DNA of 64,000 bases from Arachnopeziza araneosa (taxonomy: Eukaryota > Ascomycota > Leotiomycetes > Helotiales > Arachnopezizaceae), in the NCBI GenBank assembly GCA_003988855.1, contig QYAI01000010.1, positions 62,001 to 126,000 on the forward strand. The letters are read 5' to 3'. Positions 24,671-37,219 of the stretch are shown here, piece after piece (within the stretch, counting starts at the first letter, position 1; the number at the start of each line of letters is the position of its first letter). Both the position numbers and the translations under genes were made by a program. Under the pieces are notes generated by a model. It was not told the DNA's origin. It was given only the letters and a program-made list of their open reading frames with translations, and searched no databases.

Positions 24671-25450
24671 ATGACAAGTGTGGACCAACCGCGGCCACCA
24701 CTTACCGATTTCCCGCTCTTCCCCAATCTACCAACGGAGCTACGTCTAAAGATCTTCGAGCATGCTTTACCACCTCTACACAATGGTTACCGTCTCTTGA
24801 CTGTTACCGGGATCCTCCCCACCATCTCGGCCCTTAAGCAAGCTGAGCGCAAACCCATCTCCCCCGCCCAGCGTCGCCACTCCACTATCCTATCTCTCGT
24901 CTGTCTCGAATCTCGCTTCGTGTATCTCAAGGCTTATCCAGGAAAGGTATCTCTATGTGGAAACTCCAGGTTGAGATTTGATCCCAAGACTACGATTGCT
25001 TACTTAAGTGATCATTCTTTGAGTGGCAATCAGATGAGACGTTGGTTTGGAACCAAGAATTGGGAGAGACGTGCTGCTTGGATGGGAAAGGTAGAAATGC
25101 TAGCTGTGGAGAGTGTAGATGAAATGCTCTACATGATCACAGAGCACACTTCCTGGGGTTGCAAGCCATTCCTTCAGTTCCCGAATCTCAAGCGATTCGT
25201 CCTGATGGTTAAGAAGAAAGACTACTCGCGGAAAGAATATCAAAGTTGGTTGGGAGCGGATGAACTAGGTGATAACGAAGGAGAGAAAGGTCTCTCGGAT
25301 GTTGAAAAGGTAGATCGGTGCTTGGTACAGAAGACGCAGGCGATGCGGGAGGTCATGGCTGCGAGCATTGAGGCTGGGGATAAGAAGATGGCTGTTCCTG
25401 AAGTAGTGGTTGTTGATTTACTGGACAAAGTGAACCGGTTGGCATGGTAA
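24671..25450 (+). CDS. 2EXR-domain protein
   Basis: A 259-aa frame from ATG 24671 (MTSVDQPRPPL). The 2EXR signature FPLFPNLPTELRLKIFEHALPP lies at about residues 14-35, followed by STILSLVCLESRFVYLKAYP (the ESR-containing second conserved segment) and the LRFDPKTTIAYLSD strand. A lysine-rich C-terminal region follows. The frame extends 32 codons upstream to a TTG but without an ATG, so an additional upstream exon is possible. It has the same family and strand as the gene at 18918, but the two proteins differ widely outside the motifs, so they are not a recent duplication. Function is unknown for the family. Confidence 0.75.
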   Translation: MTSVDQPRPPLTDFPLFPNLPTELRLKIFEHALPPLHNGYRLLTVTGILPTISALKQAERKPISPAQRRHSTILSLVCLESRFVYLKAYPGKVSLCGNSRLRFDPKTTIAYLSDHSLSGNQMRRWFGTKNWERRAAWMGKVEMLAVESVDEMLYMITEHTSWGCKPFLQFPNLKRFVLMVKKKDYSRKEYQSWLGADELGDNEGEKGLSDVEKVDRCLVQKTQAMREVMAASIEAGDKKMAVPEVVVVDLLDKVNRLAW

Positions 25451-28263
25451 GAGAGCGTCGCATACGAGTAAGACTCTTGGGATGGCAGATATTAGGGTTA
25501 GATGCAGTGAAGGAAAGGAGTTGGGGTAGACTGGACTCGTTGCTTCCTTTGCATGGAAAGGAGAAGCATTCGTGTGAGAGAATCATAAATGAACTAGATT
25601 TCGCAAGTACCATTGATCTGCAATTCCTTCTCATCTAAGCTGTCGCCTACTTCTTGTTATTACATCCATTAGGATGGTGACGGTATACTCTAGTCGACTG
25701 AACTTGCTTCTCTTCATATTGTTCAAATGATTGGCTGACAATGAAACAGAACATAATAAATTTTATATTGCCATGATACGACCTGACCACATCGCAAATT
25801 GGGAAGCATGCCTACTCCCCTCCCTCGAACTCTCTATCGAACCCCACAACACAGCCTTCAACCATTCAAGCTCTCAGTCCATCATTACATCACCTCACCA
25901 AGCTTGACTAAATCTCTTCCTACACAATGCTCCACTCTATCTCTCGTCATCTCTTACACACTTCATGACAACCTCGCTACATCACACCTAGGTGATCATA
26001 TCGCAACGGGAGTAAGACTTGTTCATAGAGTATTTAATAGCAATATTATTTTCCAAACAATGTTGCGTGTATAGAAATGGATGTGAGAAATGTGTTAAAA
26101 TAATGGGTTGGATTTGCATAAGGGCTGGATTTGGCTGGTTCTATATCAGGTTTCAACCGGTTTGATACATGGCTTGGTTTGGATTATCTGTATTCCATAG
26201 CTCGGTTGTGATTTGAAGAACATATCCCTCCTGCTTAATAAAACCATAGTCTTTCAAGGTAGAGCATTATCAGTGCTGAATCTCGCACGATCTCCATCAC
26301 CATATCTTTCAGTTCTTTCAATTCCTCATCGGTAGCCGAAACTCTATTTTGCTAAATGGATGGGACTCTTATCATAAGAAGAGGAAGCGCGAATACGAGA
26401 CTAGCGTGCTAGGGAATCAGGAAGTTATTCTTATTGGAGACTGAACCGACGTTTCGATATGTAGTTTGTGCTGCGTTGACTCTGGTTTCCCGTAGCCTGA
26501 GACGTGTTCATAGTGATAGCGTGATATTTTGCAACATCACGTAGGATATCTTCCTCTATGACTAGATCTGACCCTTTGCTAATGCCAAAAAATTTCAATT
26601 GGCGATTGATCGCAGTGCTTGCAATGATGGTCCCATTTTGCGACCCAGAAATGTGAACAATTAATTCTCCAATGCCACAGATAGGATCATAGGTTTTGAC
26701 ACTATTATTTGTAGCGTTGAGGGTCTCGTCGAAGCCATATTTGTTGTATGTAAATTGATAGTCGAACAACTTTTTTAATTCAACAGTGTATTTTGCGGCA
26801 ACGCTAAGGCCATGGCTTCAATGATAGCTATAACACTATTATCATTGTATGAAAGGCTAATCGAAGGACGAATCCACGACGTCTAGTAACCGAGTCGAAT
26901 TTTCTGCGGCAAATCTTTCTTGTTTTAAGTAAGACAGTAATGTCTCCTTGTTTTTCCTCATTTCAACTTCCTCTGAGATAGTGCCTAGGTATTCACTATC
27001 TACAACAACGATCGTTGTATCTTAGGGTGCCGTTAGGCTTTTGAGATCTTGACTTTCTATATTTGACTAATTAGTTTGTGATCTTGACCGCTGGTTCTGG
27101 ATGTTGGTCCGGAGCTCTCTAACTTCTGTGAATGATGGAGGTAGAGTTTTTATTTGATGGTAGAGGCCTCCAAGGTGGGAGATCCACTGATCTGAGACGT
27201 AGTTTTGGGGTTGCGCATAGGCAATCCGGTGAATAATTAATTTCGTTCTTTTGCGCTGCTTCATCAACTCGGTGTTTAAATACCTTTATAGTTATCTTCA
27301 GGTCAATATCGATAGTAAAGATTTGTGGACGGAAGCTGGGATGTATGAGGTTGCGAACGCTGGAGGCTGAGATACGTTAACTGGCACGATCGTTTGGGAG
27401 GCAGCCAATCCCATGCGCAGTGGAAGTTTTTGTATCCACCATCTAAAACTCCCCATTCAAAGATAACTTTATGAGGTTAGAGCAAAAGAGATGGAGGCAA
27501 GATAGAATTAAATTAAAATCAGATATGATTTATTCAATACTATCAAAATTTCGAAAACTTTACGTTCGATCCTTATTATTCACATATACAAGAGATTTTC
27601 TTATGAAAAGAGAGAACACATACAATACAGAGAGGGGGGAAGGGACTTATGATACTGAAGGAGAGCAGGTGAGGACTTGTGATATCGAAGGTGAGCAGAG
27701 GACTCACATATCGAAGAAAAGGAGAGGAGGACTTAGGTGCCTAAAAATTAACCAATCAAATCATCACTCTCTTATGACACTGTTTGGACGTGGAGCTTTA
27801 TCATTCGCAGACGAGCCTTTTCTCCACGAAAACGCCATGCGTTGTGAAAACGCATTGAACATCACATCCAATAATTTTACAGCCTTGAGCCAGACTTCAC
27901 ATGTGTACCTCAAGAAAACTCACGGTTCTTTACTCTCTTCAAGTTGCCATTATACGATCTCATGCACAATATCATTTTTCAGGCCTGATCGTCCTGCCGT
28001 TCTTTTAGTCTTTGATTATCCGAATATATTGAAGAGGTAAGATACAACGCTACTTTGAAATTGTCAACTTTACGAGTTCTCTCCTCTTACATACCTTGCA
28101 TTTGCAATCAAATAGCAGCAACCAAATGCTGACCTGAGATATCTGCTTAGACATCTGCTTTTCGTATTCCAGTTCAAAAAGACAGAACCATTCCTCAACA
28201 ATTACTGCTGTTACGATTTATACCGTTGGCTAGAAACATATACCGCGACTTTTATAAGTGACC
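25451..28263. other. AT-rich intergenic region
   Basis: About 2.8 kb. Open frames at 26431-26769 (minus, TTG start) and 27471-28040 (plus, ATG start, 189 aa) have no recognisable domain and AT-driven composition. I treat them as unsupported. A degenerate tandem repeat lies at about 27625-27735. The promoter of the gene at 28264 must lie at the right end. Confidence 0.4.
27625..27735. repeat. Degenerate tandem repeat, unit about 28-30 nt
   Basis: Successive units of the type ACTTATGATACTGAAGGAGA, ACTTGTGATATCGAAGGTGA and ACTCACATATCGAAG are visible by eye. Copies are diverged and unit length varies slightly. Confidence 0.5.
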
Positions 28264-29151
28264 ATGGGCCTAAGCCATCAAGACAAACTCAAAGATGCTT
28301 GTCATGACATCAAAGGGGTGATGACCTCTGTCGGAGCTTGTGCCGATCAAGTGGCTAAAGCAGCATCAGCGATCAAGGTTGCTATGCCATCGGTAAAGAT
28401 CAACATCGACCACGTCAAATACACACCTGGTTTCAAAACTTTTGTCTCCACAGCGGGCGTGGTGGCACAAGGACTGCAGGCATACTATACTGGACTAGCT
28501 GTAGATGAGCTTAGGGGCATACGAGAAGGGATCGAGGCTCAAGTAGGCCTTGACGCACCGGAGAAATTCGCAAAAATGGTGCATAGGTATATTCAGATGA
28601 GTGTAAAGCAGGAAGCCAAGGATTCGGTGAAGCATATCTTCTTCCTTTACCACCCAGATACAGATTGGCATCCGGATTTCTTCGAGCTCGTGGAAAATAA
28701 TGCGCTGCCCAACAACTTCTACGGCATGTCGGAAAATTTGGATGCGTTGTGTGTCTGGATGGTATATCTCCGCAGACTCTTCGTCAGCAGACAGAAATGG
28801 GGCGGAGCTCCAATTTTCGACATTCTCATTCCAGGCTACCGTCCCTTCGTCATCAAAGAACCAGTCGCATTTGCAGAGCAATTGCAACCTCTACGGTTAC
28901 ACGGCGTGATACACAACACAAAACCGCATGTGATGCTCAATTTGCCAACGGCGGACGCTGACGAATTAGATCTGAATGGGATCGGGAAATGGAAGGAAGC
29001 ACCAAACTGGTTGGACTTTTTCTTCAAGGAGAATGCTCGTCCGAGAATATTGGGTGAGATTGCAGATTTGGATGGTGCTTTTGAGTTGGCGGCTGGGACC
29101 ATGCAACTTCGCAACAAGCAGGAAAAGATTGGATCACGTCGTGGCCGGTGA
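28264..29151 (+). CDS. Orphan protein near the HET gene
   Basis: An intronless 295-aa frame from ATG 28264 (ACCATGG context, stronger than the GTG two codons earlier). I do not recognise a named domain. Residues 1-105 look helical with a small-residue hydrophobic stretch (FVSTAGVVAQGLQAYYTGLAV, about 62-80). The middle carries FFLYHPDTDWHPDFFELVEN and then a MSENLDALCVWMVYLRRL helix. The C-terminal half alternates strands (IFDILIPGYRPFVIKEPVAF). The pattern resembles uncharacterised fungal proteins of similar size that I cannot name. It is convergent with the HET gene, 516 nt away. A helical N-terminus next to a HET gene recalls incompatibility loci, but that is only context. Confidence 0.65.
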   Translation: MGLSHQDKLKDACHDIKGVMTSVGACADQVAKAASAIKVAMPSVKINIDHVKYTPGFKTFVSTAGVVAQGLQAYYTGLAVDELRGIREGIEAQVGLDAPEKFAKMVHRYIQMSVKQEAKDSVKHIFFLYHPDTDWHPDFFELVENNALPNNFYGMSENLDALCVWMVYLRRLFVSRQKWGGAPIFDILIPGYRPFVIKEPVAFAEQLQPLRLHGVIHNTKPHVMLNLPTADADELDLNGIGKWKEAPNWLDFFFKENARPRILGEIADLDGAFELAAGTMQLRNKQEKIGSRRGR

Positions 29152-29667
29152 GCGAATGGCCCTTAGGCAAGAAGTTGAGTGAGCAAGGAAGGTGAAATAA
29201 TAACGAGGCCTGTAAGATGAAGAGGGTGGTTGTCAATTCGAAAAGTGGTTTTTCTACCCGCAGCAGTGATATATTGGCAGGCTGGGTGGAATGATTCGTT
29301 TGTTCGTAATTCTTGCTATCGTATGGTAGGTGAGATAGATTGAGCGATGAAGGAAGATGAAGGGATAAGGAAGCAGAAATCGAAGCAATAAGAATTTCCG
29401 AGATAAATTTTGTCCTTGAGAATTTAGGATCTTTTAACGTTATTAAGTCTCGCCATAAGATCCAAATATCACCCTCTAGGGTCTTTAAAAGTAAAGGCTA
29501 GAAACAAACTTCGAAAATGTGGGCCTTTAACTTTCGTATCCAGAAGTGTCAAGAATAGACAGACTAAGCATTTCTTTCGGCTTGACCGAAAACTGAATTT
29601 TTCATGTAGCAACAAGTTGCTTGTTCTTCTAAAAATCTGAGCGCTTGGTATAACTCAAATCATTTAC

Positions 29668-31842
29668 TCATATCAGCGTCAATTCTTCAACTGCCACGCC
29701 CCTTTCCCTCAATAATTCGGGAATCAGCCTTGGATCAAACTCAGTTTTCTCTCCAGTTTCGACGTTCTCAAACCATTGTTCTGTCATGTTTTCAATTTCC
29801 TCAGCTTCCACTTCCTGAGGCGTCTCCCGATCTCCGTATCTGTACCTCCAAGCCGCTGGGAGCGACATGCGAGGGTCTTGCTGAGTTTGAAAATATCCGT
29901 TCGTGAAAATGGGAACTTCGTCATCGTCAGACACTTTTGCTATTCTTGTGCTCCACTGGAACACCGGGGAGTCAGCATTTTCCTTTTAGACCGTGTATTA
30001 GGAGTGAGGGTATTAGAACGTCGCCAGATGCGGTTGTCCTGAGATTACATCACTTGAGGACTCTGTCTCAGGACCAAAAATAACAAAGAATTGATAAAGT
30101 CTGGGGATACTTACACCAGGAGGGAAAGGACCCAGTAGCCCCTCCGCAGTCGTCATTCCGGAAATAAAACAAGGCCCAACGACCCTAAAGCAATTCTTTC
30201 CCTCAAAGTTCTCAGGTCGCAGAATGAGAGAATCATCACAACCTAAAATGAGAGCTACACGATCTCCAGGGAGCGCATTTGAAGGGCATAAACCAAAAGA
30301 TCCTTCAGTTGTTTTAAATAATGACTGATCGCAAATCGCAGATAAAATTTGGTTTCGCAAGAAATTTGAGACGAATGGATCATCTATAGCATTTAAATCT
30401 TCCAAGAAAGTCTGGACTACCTCTAAACTCGAATATTCAGCTTCCAGTGAGGGAAGCTTCTCGGCCACTTCTCCTGCAACCATGGTTTCGGCGAAAGAAT
30501 CGATTATTGTTCTCTCATTTAACAACATAGATTCATCCATTAAAATTAGTTGTTTCCATGAACGACAAGTCTCATAAACTTCTCGTTCTGTCGACAATGG
30601 AGTAAGTTTTGACGGCTTAGTGACGAAAGTAAGACTTCCTATCAGGACTCCTTGAATATTTAGATGAGGATCGCTTTGGGTAGAAGTTGCAAACGACCTG
30701 CTCTTCCCAGAACATCCAGAATAAAAAAAATGCCTCTCTAAATTGTAAAAGCTTGGGGCCCAAGATGGTCGAACAATCATATGATCTTTAGGATCATGGG
30801 TCAAGCTGCAGAAGGACAAAAAATGCGCATCGTGTAGCTTAAACAACCACTCTTTTGCAAAATTCGAATAGACATTTTCAACACTCAATGAATAATCAGG
30901 GATGATAATCCTTTCGTGACCAGAGTGCAAGAGACTACGAATCGCGTATAGACGGTCTCGGGGATCAGTACAGAGCAGAGTATTGGTATAATATAGCATT
31001 TCACGGACGCTAGACAAAGTATGTCTGCAGCCCTGCGCTAAAAAATGCTTAATTGATCGGTAAAATAGAGGTTGAATCTCCAGAGATGGAATAGTCTGAT
31101 CCATATGCGTTGACATCATCCAGATCCATCGAAGGCCAAGTACGGCTATCGTCCAGTCAAGGCGGTCTTTACCAGCCGCCAAACAAGCTTCTTGAGCTAG
31201 AACAATCTCCTGGAATACCCAAAGTCTTGAGAACCATTCCCGAGTGATGAGTTCCTTGATTGCCCACCAATTATCTGCGTGAGACGCAAAAGCTGTCGTG
31301 TCGTTCTGCAAAATAGCTGGCCAGCTCCCTGGTTCTGGGTCTATAGTCCCTTTTTCTGGCAAGTGAACAACGGAGTTTCCTATTCGCTCCAAAGTTTGCA
31401 AGGCAAGAGCGCTACTGTGGCTCCTAGGTCCAAGCCAGACAAAAACTTGACTGGCATCGTGATATATCGAGCCCATCTCCAGAACTTCTTTGCTGCGCTC
31501 AGCTTTGTCATCTTGATTGATACAAATTGCATCGATCCACAAAACCCTTGGCGCGGACGGATATCGCAAGTTTTGCAAAGCGAAATAGAGATTTTCTGCC
31601 ACACCCAGTGTTGATATCCGTTTGCCAAATCTCAACTCTTTCGCACGCCGCCGGACACGGATGAATCTAGTTCTTTCTGGACGTCCCCATACATACGATA
31701 GAGCTTCGTACGCTGGTTTGGAAGATATTTGAGCATGAAATATCTCGACCGAAATGGCATCAGTCGATGAACTAGGCTGTAGCTTTATGAGCCGGATTTC
31801 GCGGTTTTTAGCCGATAGTGGGCGGTACTGATATCTATTCAT
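29668..31842 (-). CDS. HET-domain protein (heterokaryon incompatibility type), two exons
   Basis: About 680 aa from exons 31842-30115 and 29982-29668. The 132-nt intron has a GTAAGTATC donor and an AAAAG acceptor; an in-frame stop at 29988 forces the acceptor to lie below it. The HET domain occupies about residues 45-200, with YEALSYVWG (45-53), RVLWIDAICINQDD (99-112), the ERSKEVLEMGSIYHDA helix and VFVWLGP (134-139). These are the three conserved blocks of the family. Proteins with this domain trigger cell death during non-self recognition in filamentous fungi; most genomic copies have unknown partners. The C-terminal end (FDPRLIPELLRERGV) resembles other stand-alone HET proteins. No NACHT or WD40 part is fused here, but a WD40 gene sits about 430 nt upstream on the same strand. 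Confidence 0.85.
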
Positions 31843-32270
31843 TGTTGTTGGAAGTGCTGGAGTATATCATGGATGGTCGTGTCTCCAGTTTAGGCTGGTT
31901 GATAACGAGAGAAGATAAGATGAAGAGAGCTTTGCTTTAAGAGATTCCATCTCCGGCTCAGCCTCAAGAAAGCGACAATCTTGACAGCTGTGCTAATCCT
32001 GCAGCGAGAACGCTAAACTTAAAGCGGTAGCATTTCAACAAAGCTTTTTGAAAAAATTGACAATAAATTTACTTCTTCTGGATAGAATCACATATTTGGC
32101 GCCGAGATCATTTAATTTAAAGACCAAATAATTCCAAGTTCATTTAAACACCGATAACTCTTGCAAGTCTCCGAGTGGAAATGAGATGATATTTTCAATT
32201 TTATGAACGAAATCGCAGTAAGTAAATCGAATTGCAGTAGCAACTTTCCTGTGGAAGTCCCGGAAAGTGA

Positions 32271-33815
32271 TTACTTTCTCGTCATTGGCACATTCCAAAT
32301 TCTCACCGCATCTCCATCCATACTGGCAATCCGGATTTTACCGCTGTTGTGATCCTCCCAAACGGCCATAGAATAGCCACCATATGTCACAGCATCTTCT
32401 GTATTTTCCTCTTGCTGGTCCTCACCAACATCTTCTCCTGACTTCGCGTCACCACCTTTTACTTCATTTTCAAACTCTGGATCAATCCCCGGTCTCACAA
32501 ACCTCCATTTCTGCCAATTCTCCAAATCATATGTTTCAATGCCTCCATCACCAGTAGTCAAGACCAAAACCTTCTTCCCTCCATCTACAAAGTAAACAGC
32601 ACAGCATTCAAGATAACCAGACATCATGTTACGGTGTACTAAATCGCCAGGACAGGCTTCCGTGCTCAGTAGTCGCTCCTGCGTGACTTCCATTTTCTCG
32701 ACATCATACAGAATTAATTTTCCTGCATAATAGTGTTGCCCTTCACCTATTGCTAGTGTCTTGCAGTCAGGAGACCAGCTTAGAGCACGCATCCAACCGG
32801 ATCGCGGTGACGGCTTATAATGTACGAGTGTAGCGCCGTCACTCATCGAGTAGATACAGAAAGAACTATCGCCACAAGTTCCCGCAAACTTTTGTGAATC
32901 GGGTGAGAAAGCACCGGCCCAGTTCTGACTTGGAGTGGTAAATTTGTACTTCTGTTTTCCATCTTTAGCATCCCAGATACGAATGCTTTCGTCCCATGCC
33001 ACGGTACCAATCATGTTTCCATCAGGGCTGTACCCAGTCCACATTAGAGCGTCCGTGTGGCCGCTCAAGGTCAAGATGTCTTCATGGGTAGACATCGAGT
33101 ATACCTTAATGTCCCATACATCCGTGTCATTAGATCGAGGATGTGGACCTGGCATGTAAATTAGATGAGAGCCGGATGGACTAAAGATCTCAGCTTGAAC
33201 ACTAGTTGTAAGTCGACCGCTGAGAGTTCGTTCATTGGCGATTTTGTGTGTTTTAACAATGCGTGAAATCTCAGGCTCGATTGCGGAAGCTAACTTCTCT
33301 TTTTCTGCAGCTGACAGTTCGACTCTTGGATGGACCAGAAGCAGGTTCTTGGCAATCGTCTCGGTAGCTTGATTTGCAATATCCAAGATGTCGCTGATCT
33401 TCATGGTATTGTTTTCATTCTGTTCATCGAGATTCCATATTATGATTATGGGCCCCACAGGGTGTGAGCCAGCGTAATCATTCTGTGCTGCAGAAACCAA
33501 GACCTTTGGGTTGCCTGGTTGAAAAGCAAAAGCATCCACACGGGATACATGGCCCCGACAAACAAAAACTTGATTAAAGTTGGTAGTATTGTAGATGTAG
33601 ATATCTTCCTGCACAGATATTGCCAGAAGACTTCCATCACAATTCACAGACCCTCCGTTTGGAGATTTGGAGAATGGGATCTTGTGATCCTCGTCGCCCC
33701 AGGTACGAAATCCATCCTGGGCATACTTCACGGTCTCAGCCGAAGGGCTAGTAAAGTCCTTCTCGACGCTGTACTTCCAATCTTTGTAGAATCGAGCGCT
33801 AGAATATGAAGGCAT
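32271..33815 (-). CDS. WD40-repeat protein
   Basis: An uninterrupted 514-aa frame from ATG 33815 (MPSYSSARFY). WD40-type blades are visible: about 60-130 (ending IIIIWNLD), about 245-283 (SGHTDALMW ... SIRIWDAKDG), about 285-325 (WAGAFSPDSQKFAG ... FCIYS), about 340-372 (ALSWSPDCKTLAIG ... LILYDVE) and a last blade ending AVRIWNVP at the C-terminus. An insertion of about 70 residues (135-205) is charged and helical. The region near residue 450 is acidic (GGDAKSGEDVGEDQQEENTE). It probably forms one beta-propeller acting as a protein-interaction platform. It is not one of the high-identity repeat arrays found in HET-E/HET-D proteins, because the blades are diverged from each other. Substrate and partner are unknown. 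Confidence 0.8.
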   Translation of the reverse strand: MPSYSSARFYKDWKYSVEKDFTSPSAETVKYAQDGFRTWGDEDHKIPFSKSPNGGSVNCDGSLLAISVQEDIYIYNTTNFNQVFVCRGHVSRVDAFAFQPGNPKVLVSAAQNDYAGSHPVGPIIIIWNLDEQNENNTMKISDILDIANQATETIAKNLLLVHPRVELSAAEKEKLASAIEPEISRIVKTHKIANERTLSGRLTTSVQAEIFSPSGSHLIYMPGPHPRSNDTDVWDIKVYSMSTHEDILTLSGHTDALMWTGYSPDGNMIGTVAWDESIRIWDAKDGKQKYKFTTPSQNWAGAFSPDSQKFAGTCGDSSFCIYSMSDGATLVHYKPSPRSGWMRALSWSPDCKTLAIGEGQHYYAGKLILYDVEKMEVTQERLLSTEACPGDLVHRNMMSGYLECCAVYFVDGGKKVLVLTTGDGGIETYDLENWQKWRFVRPGIDPEFENEVKGGDAKSGEDVGEDQQEENTEDAVTYGGYSMAVWEDHNSGKIRIASMDGDAVRIWNVPMTRK

Positions 33816-36800
33816 TATGAACAATGAAATGTGATGAAGACGGATGATTCATGAGACCAACTCTTCTCTATGTTTTATATGACTCTAGCTACGCCGCATT
33901 GCCAGGCTGGTGCCTTGGGCTTTGCATGATGTTCAAATGTGCTGCAACCAATAAATAAATGTGGTTCAAAGAGGGGAAGTTAGCGAGCGGCGAGGATTTA
34001 TTTGCCGGCTTCGTCTTCTACCCATGCAAATACTGCATAAATCTCCCAAAACTTTACTAGATACCATTGAAATAATATCTAGCGCGCTAGAGAACTTCCG
34101 CCTACACCCCAATACGTATAGTAATTAGTTTCTAGTGATTTTTGTGGCTTTCTTGGGTAATTTCGGCAGTCGCACACAACTAGGTTGTAGCAGGCACCAG
34201 CGTCCACCTTGCTGGGAGTGGCAGAGACGGAACAAAAAATAATTCATTGTTGGTGAGTCATAACTAAATATCTCAAGAGAGCTAAATTCGATATTTACCA
34301 ACCCATAATTTACAAGCAAGAATCTTAGCACTACCGAGATTTAGAGATCCAAGTCTTAGAATGCTTCTAGACTGCTCTAGTCAGGAGGAGCTGTCAATCA
34401 AATTGAGCAAAACACATGGAAGAATTCAGAAAGCACTGAAATCGATGTTCTCCAAAACTTTGTAGCTCGGTATTCTTGCTCTCATTTATCGTAGAAATAA
34501 AGCTATCATTCTTCCCTCTCACCAGCAGATATATATTCCTTAAAAGTCTGGGTTTTAATTGAATTTCCAAGTTCTACTCCAGATTTTGCAACTCACCAAA
34601 CCTCAATTGTTGTAAATTACAGTTTATTATAGGACATATTTATTAATATTTTATCTTTCCTTAAAAAAAAGCTCCTTTTATTTAAGACCATTACTTGGGC
34701 CGTTATTAAAGCACGTACCGAGCGGGAGGAACTCCTAAAGCTCTTTTGATCAAAGAGAAAACCTCACTCCTTCTCTAGCATCTTCTTTACATCGGCGAAT
34801 CATAGTTCAACAACAAACTTTTCCAACAGCAGCAGCCAGAAATTTACAGCAAATCTATATTGAGTCAATAGGTCTAGGTGAAAACTACTTATTGTCTGGC
34901 AGTAAGATACGAAACACGAGTTGTGCTCTTTATGAAGTCAAACGAAGCATGAGCTTCTCTATTAACCGTAGTAATACGCTTAACAGATATAAAATTTCTA
35001 TGTTGTCACTCATCGTCTAGAATATGCGCATCATTCCCAGTATTTATATTTATGTCTCCTCTTACCACACATGTAACCACAGGTTCAATTACAACGACGT
35101 TGCTACAATGATTATATCCTCATGTTCTAACGAGGATACAGATAAGTTAATCGTACTTGATTACATCATTTTCGCAACTTGTAGGATAGAATGGAGCTAT
35201 CCACTTCTGAAAAAAGTTTTTGGAATAGAGATCGACAATAGGCTTGAAGACACTCATAATTCGACCTAACTTGGTAGCCTAAAGCTGATTTTGACTATGA
35301 GCGTGATGTTGTATTTTTTTGGAGGGGGGTATATTTGAAATGATATAGTCTCGTGAGTCGGGACATTGACAGAAGTTCACGTGATATGACACAATTCTTC
35401 GCGATTATGCTACGCTAAGGTCAGCTAGTGCGGATAACTTATGATTAATCAGAGTTTCTTCTAGTGCAAAGCTGAACCCACTCTTATCTGTGTATGGCTG
35501 AATTCTAGACACATTCGTCCTAAGAACGTGAATACTAGCGCTGCACCTATCAAATAGTGCTTCAGGGATGCTCGTGTCGAAGAGAAAAGTGACAAGGAAA
35601 AATATGTGATCAAAGAGACTCTCGGAAAATCAACTCTACTACAAGGATGGAGAGGAATGGTCATATGCAGGTTCTTCGGAATGAGTTTGTCAAACATTTT
35701 AGTCCCTATGCAACGATTTTGGGAAGCATAGGTTTAATTAAAGGTAGCAGCAGATCTGTTGTGAGACCTCAGGGATCTGTGTGACCTAAGGTAGGCAAAC
35801 TTAGTTACAGCACCCTGTCTATTGGTCATCATGTATGCCAGATATTCTCTATACTCCACTTGGAAACCAAAGGGCAGAAGAAACCTCCAGAAGAATGATT
35901 TCCAGTTACTAACTCTGACAATTCTCTTCATTTCTGGAGCAACTTAGCTACCTCCAGGTAGGTAGTGGAGACCAGCTCATCTTCACGTGACATGGTGACA
36001 ACTGGCTATCTACCTGGGTAGGAGGACAAAATGAGACTATAATGATTGAACAATTTTCAATCATCTGGAAAGTTCCGGAGAATGAAAGTGGCGGAAAGGA
36101 TCATTCGATGCTACAGTGAGGTGCAAAAGGTTTGTTTTTAGTGTCCCCACTGACGTGATATAGTATGCGCTGTGTTGATTGGATATGATGGTAAATGCGC
36201 ATTTCGAGCCCCCTGAAAGCTTAGCGGCAGCACGGATACTGGACAAGTGCAGCGGCAAACTCGGGGACTTGATCTGATAAGGGGGCAAACAAATAAGTTG
36301 AAAAATCAATGCAACCGAACTTGAAACAAATGCACAGAAGTTTCGGAACGTAGTTTGAGGAGAAAGATACGACGTGGCATCACTGATAGACATAGATGGT
36401 TACAGTAGACTGGTTCCGAGTGTGCATTGCGGTAGTAACTCTCAGATTACCTAGGTAGATGTAGTGTTGATTAATATCGGAAGATTTCAGGTGTCGCGCA
36501 GGCTTGATTTGAAAGGTTCAAGCGAACCAACAATTTTAATCTATTTTTGATTTTTTCATATCTGTATAAAGGAGCTGATATGAGTGCCTACTACTGTAGG
36601 CTAGCGTATGCACTTAATTACCTAACAGAAATCTAAATTAGTCTAGACCACTAGCGCGTTTTAATTTATACGCTAGTATAGATGCTTTAAGGCCCCCAGC
36701 CCCCCCTTCCTGTTGCTCTTATTAGTCGCCGTCGCAAATTTATGCACACACCCTTATCGCAGCGCGCGAATTAAGTACTCTTTTAATACTCCGAAACTCA

Positions 36801-37219
36801 TAATTGTAAGATCTCTTTGCAGCAGATTAATTTTGATTCTAGGGACTCGCCAACTAACACTTTTGGCTAGGGACTGCACCTCACCTTTAAAAGGATCTTA
36901 GTCTCCTGTCGGGTCTTTTTATTTTGCGCTGCGGCCATCAACACGACCAGTGTTCGTTCCATTGTCGCTTGAGGATCTCCGACCCCTTTCTCGCGTATGA
37001 AGCTCAACCAGCGACCGTTGTTGGTTCGACATTCACAACGCGTATTCATTTTAGACCGCACTTCCATATTTTCAACAATCATTGTTTGAAGACTGAGAGC
37101 GGGATTGTAATTTCCCTGAATCTTAACGACCTTCCGCTACCTCCGAATTTCAACCGAACCCACGTGACCTCCAAGATTATTTTTTAACATTCATCAATAG
37201 ATTTCGGCCTCACCTTACA
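33816..37219. other. AT-rich intergenic region
   Basis: About 3.4 kb separates the divergent WD40 and zinc-finger genes. Short frames such as 35024-35269 (81 aa, ATG) have no domain and AT-driven composition. The palindromic motif CCTAGGTA occurs near 36450, with related half-sites at 35950 and 36015. I find no RNA gene. Confidence 0.4.

Noticed and set aside
26431..26769. 112-aa minus-strand frame
   Set aside because: Starts with TTG, no flanking exon with good splice signals, family not recognised.
27471..28040. 189-aa ATG-initiated plus-strand frame
   Set aside because: Passes through a degenerate tandem repeat, has AT-driven composition and no recognisable domain. Could be transcribed, but I cannot support it as a gene.
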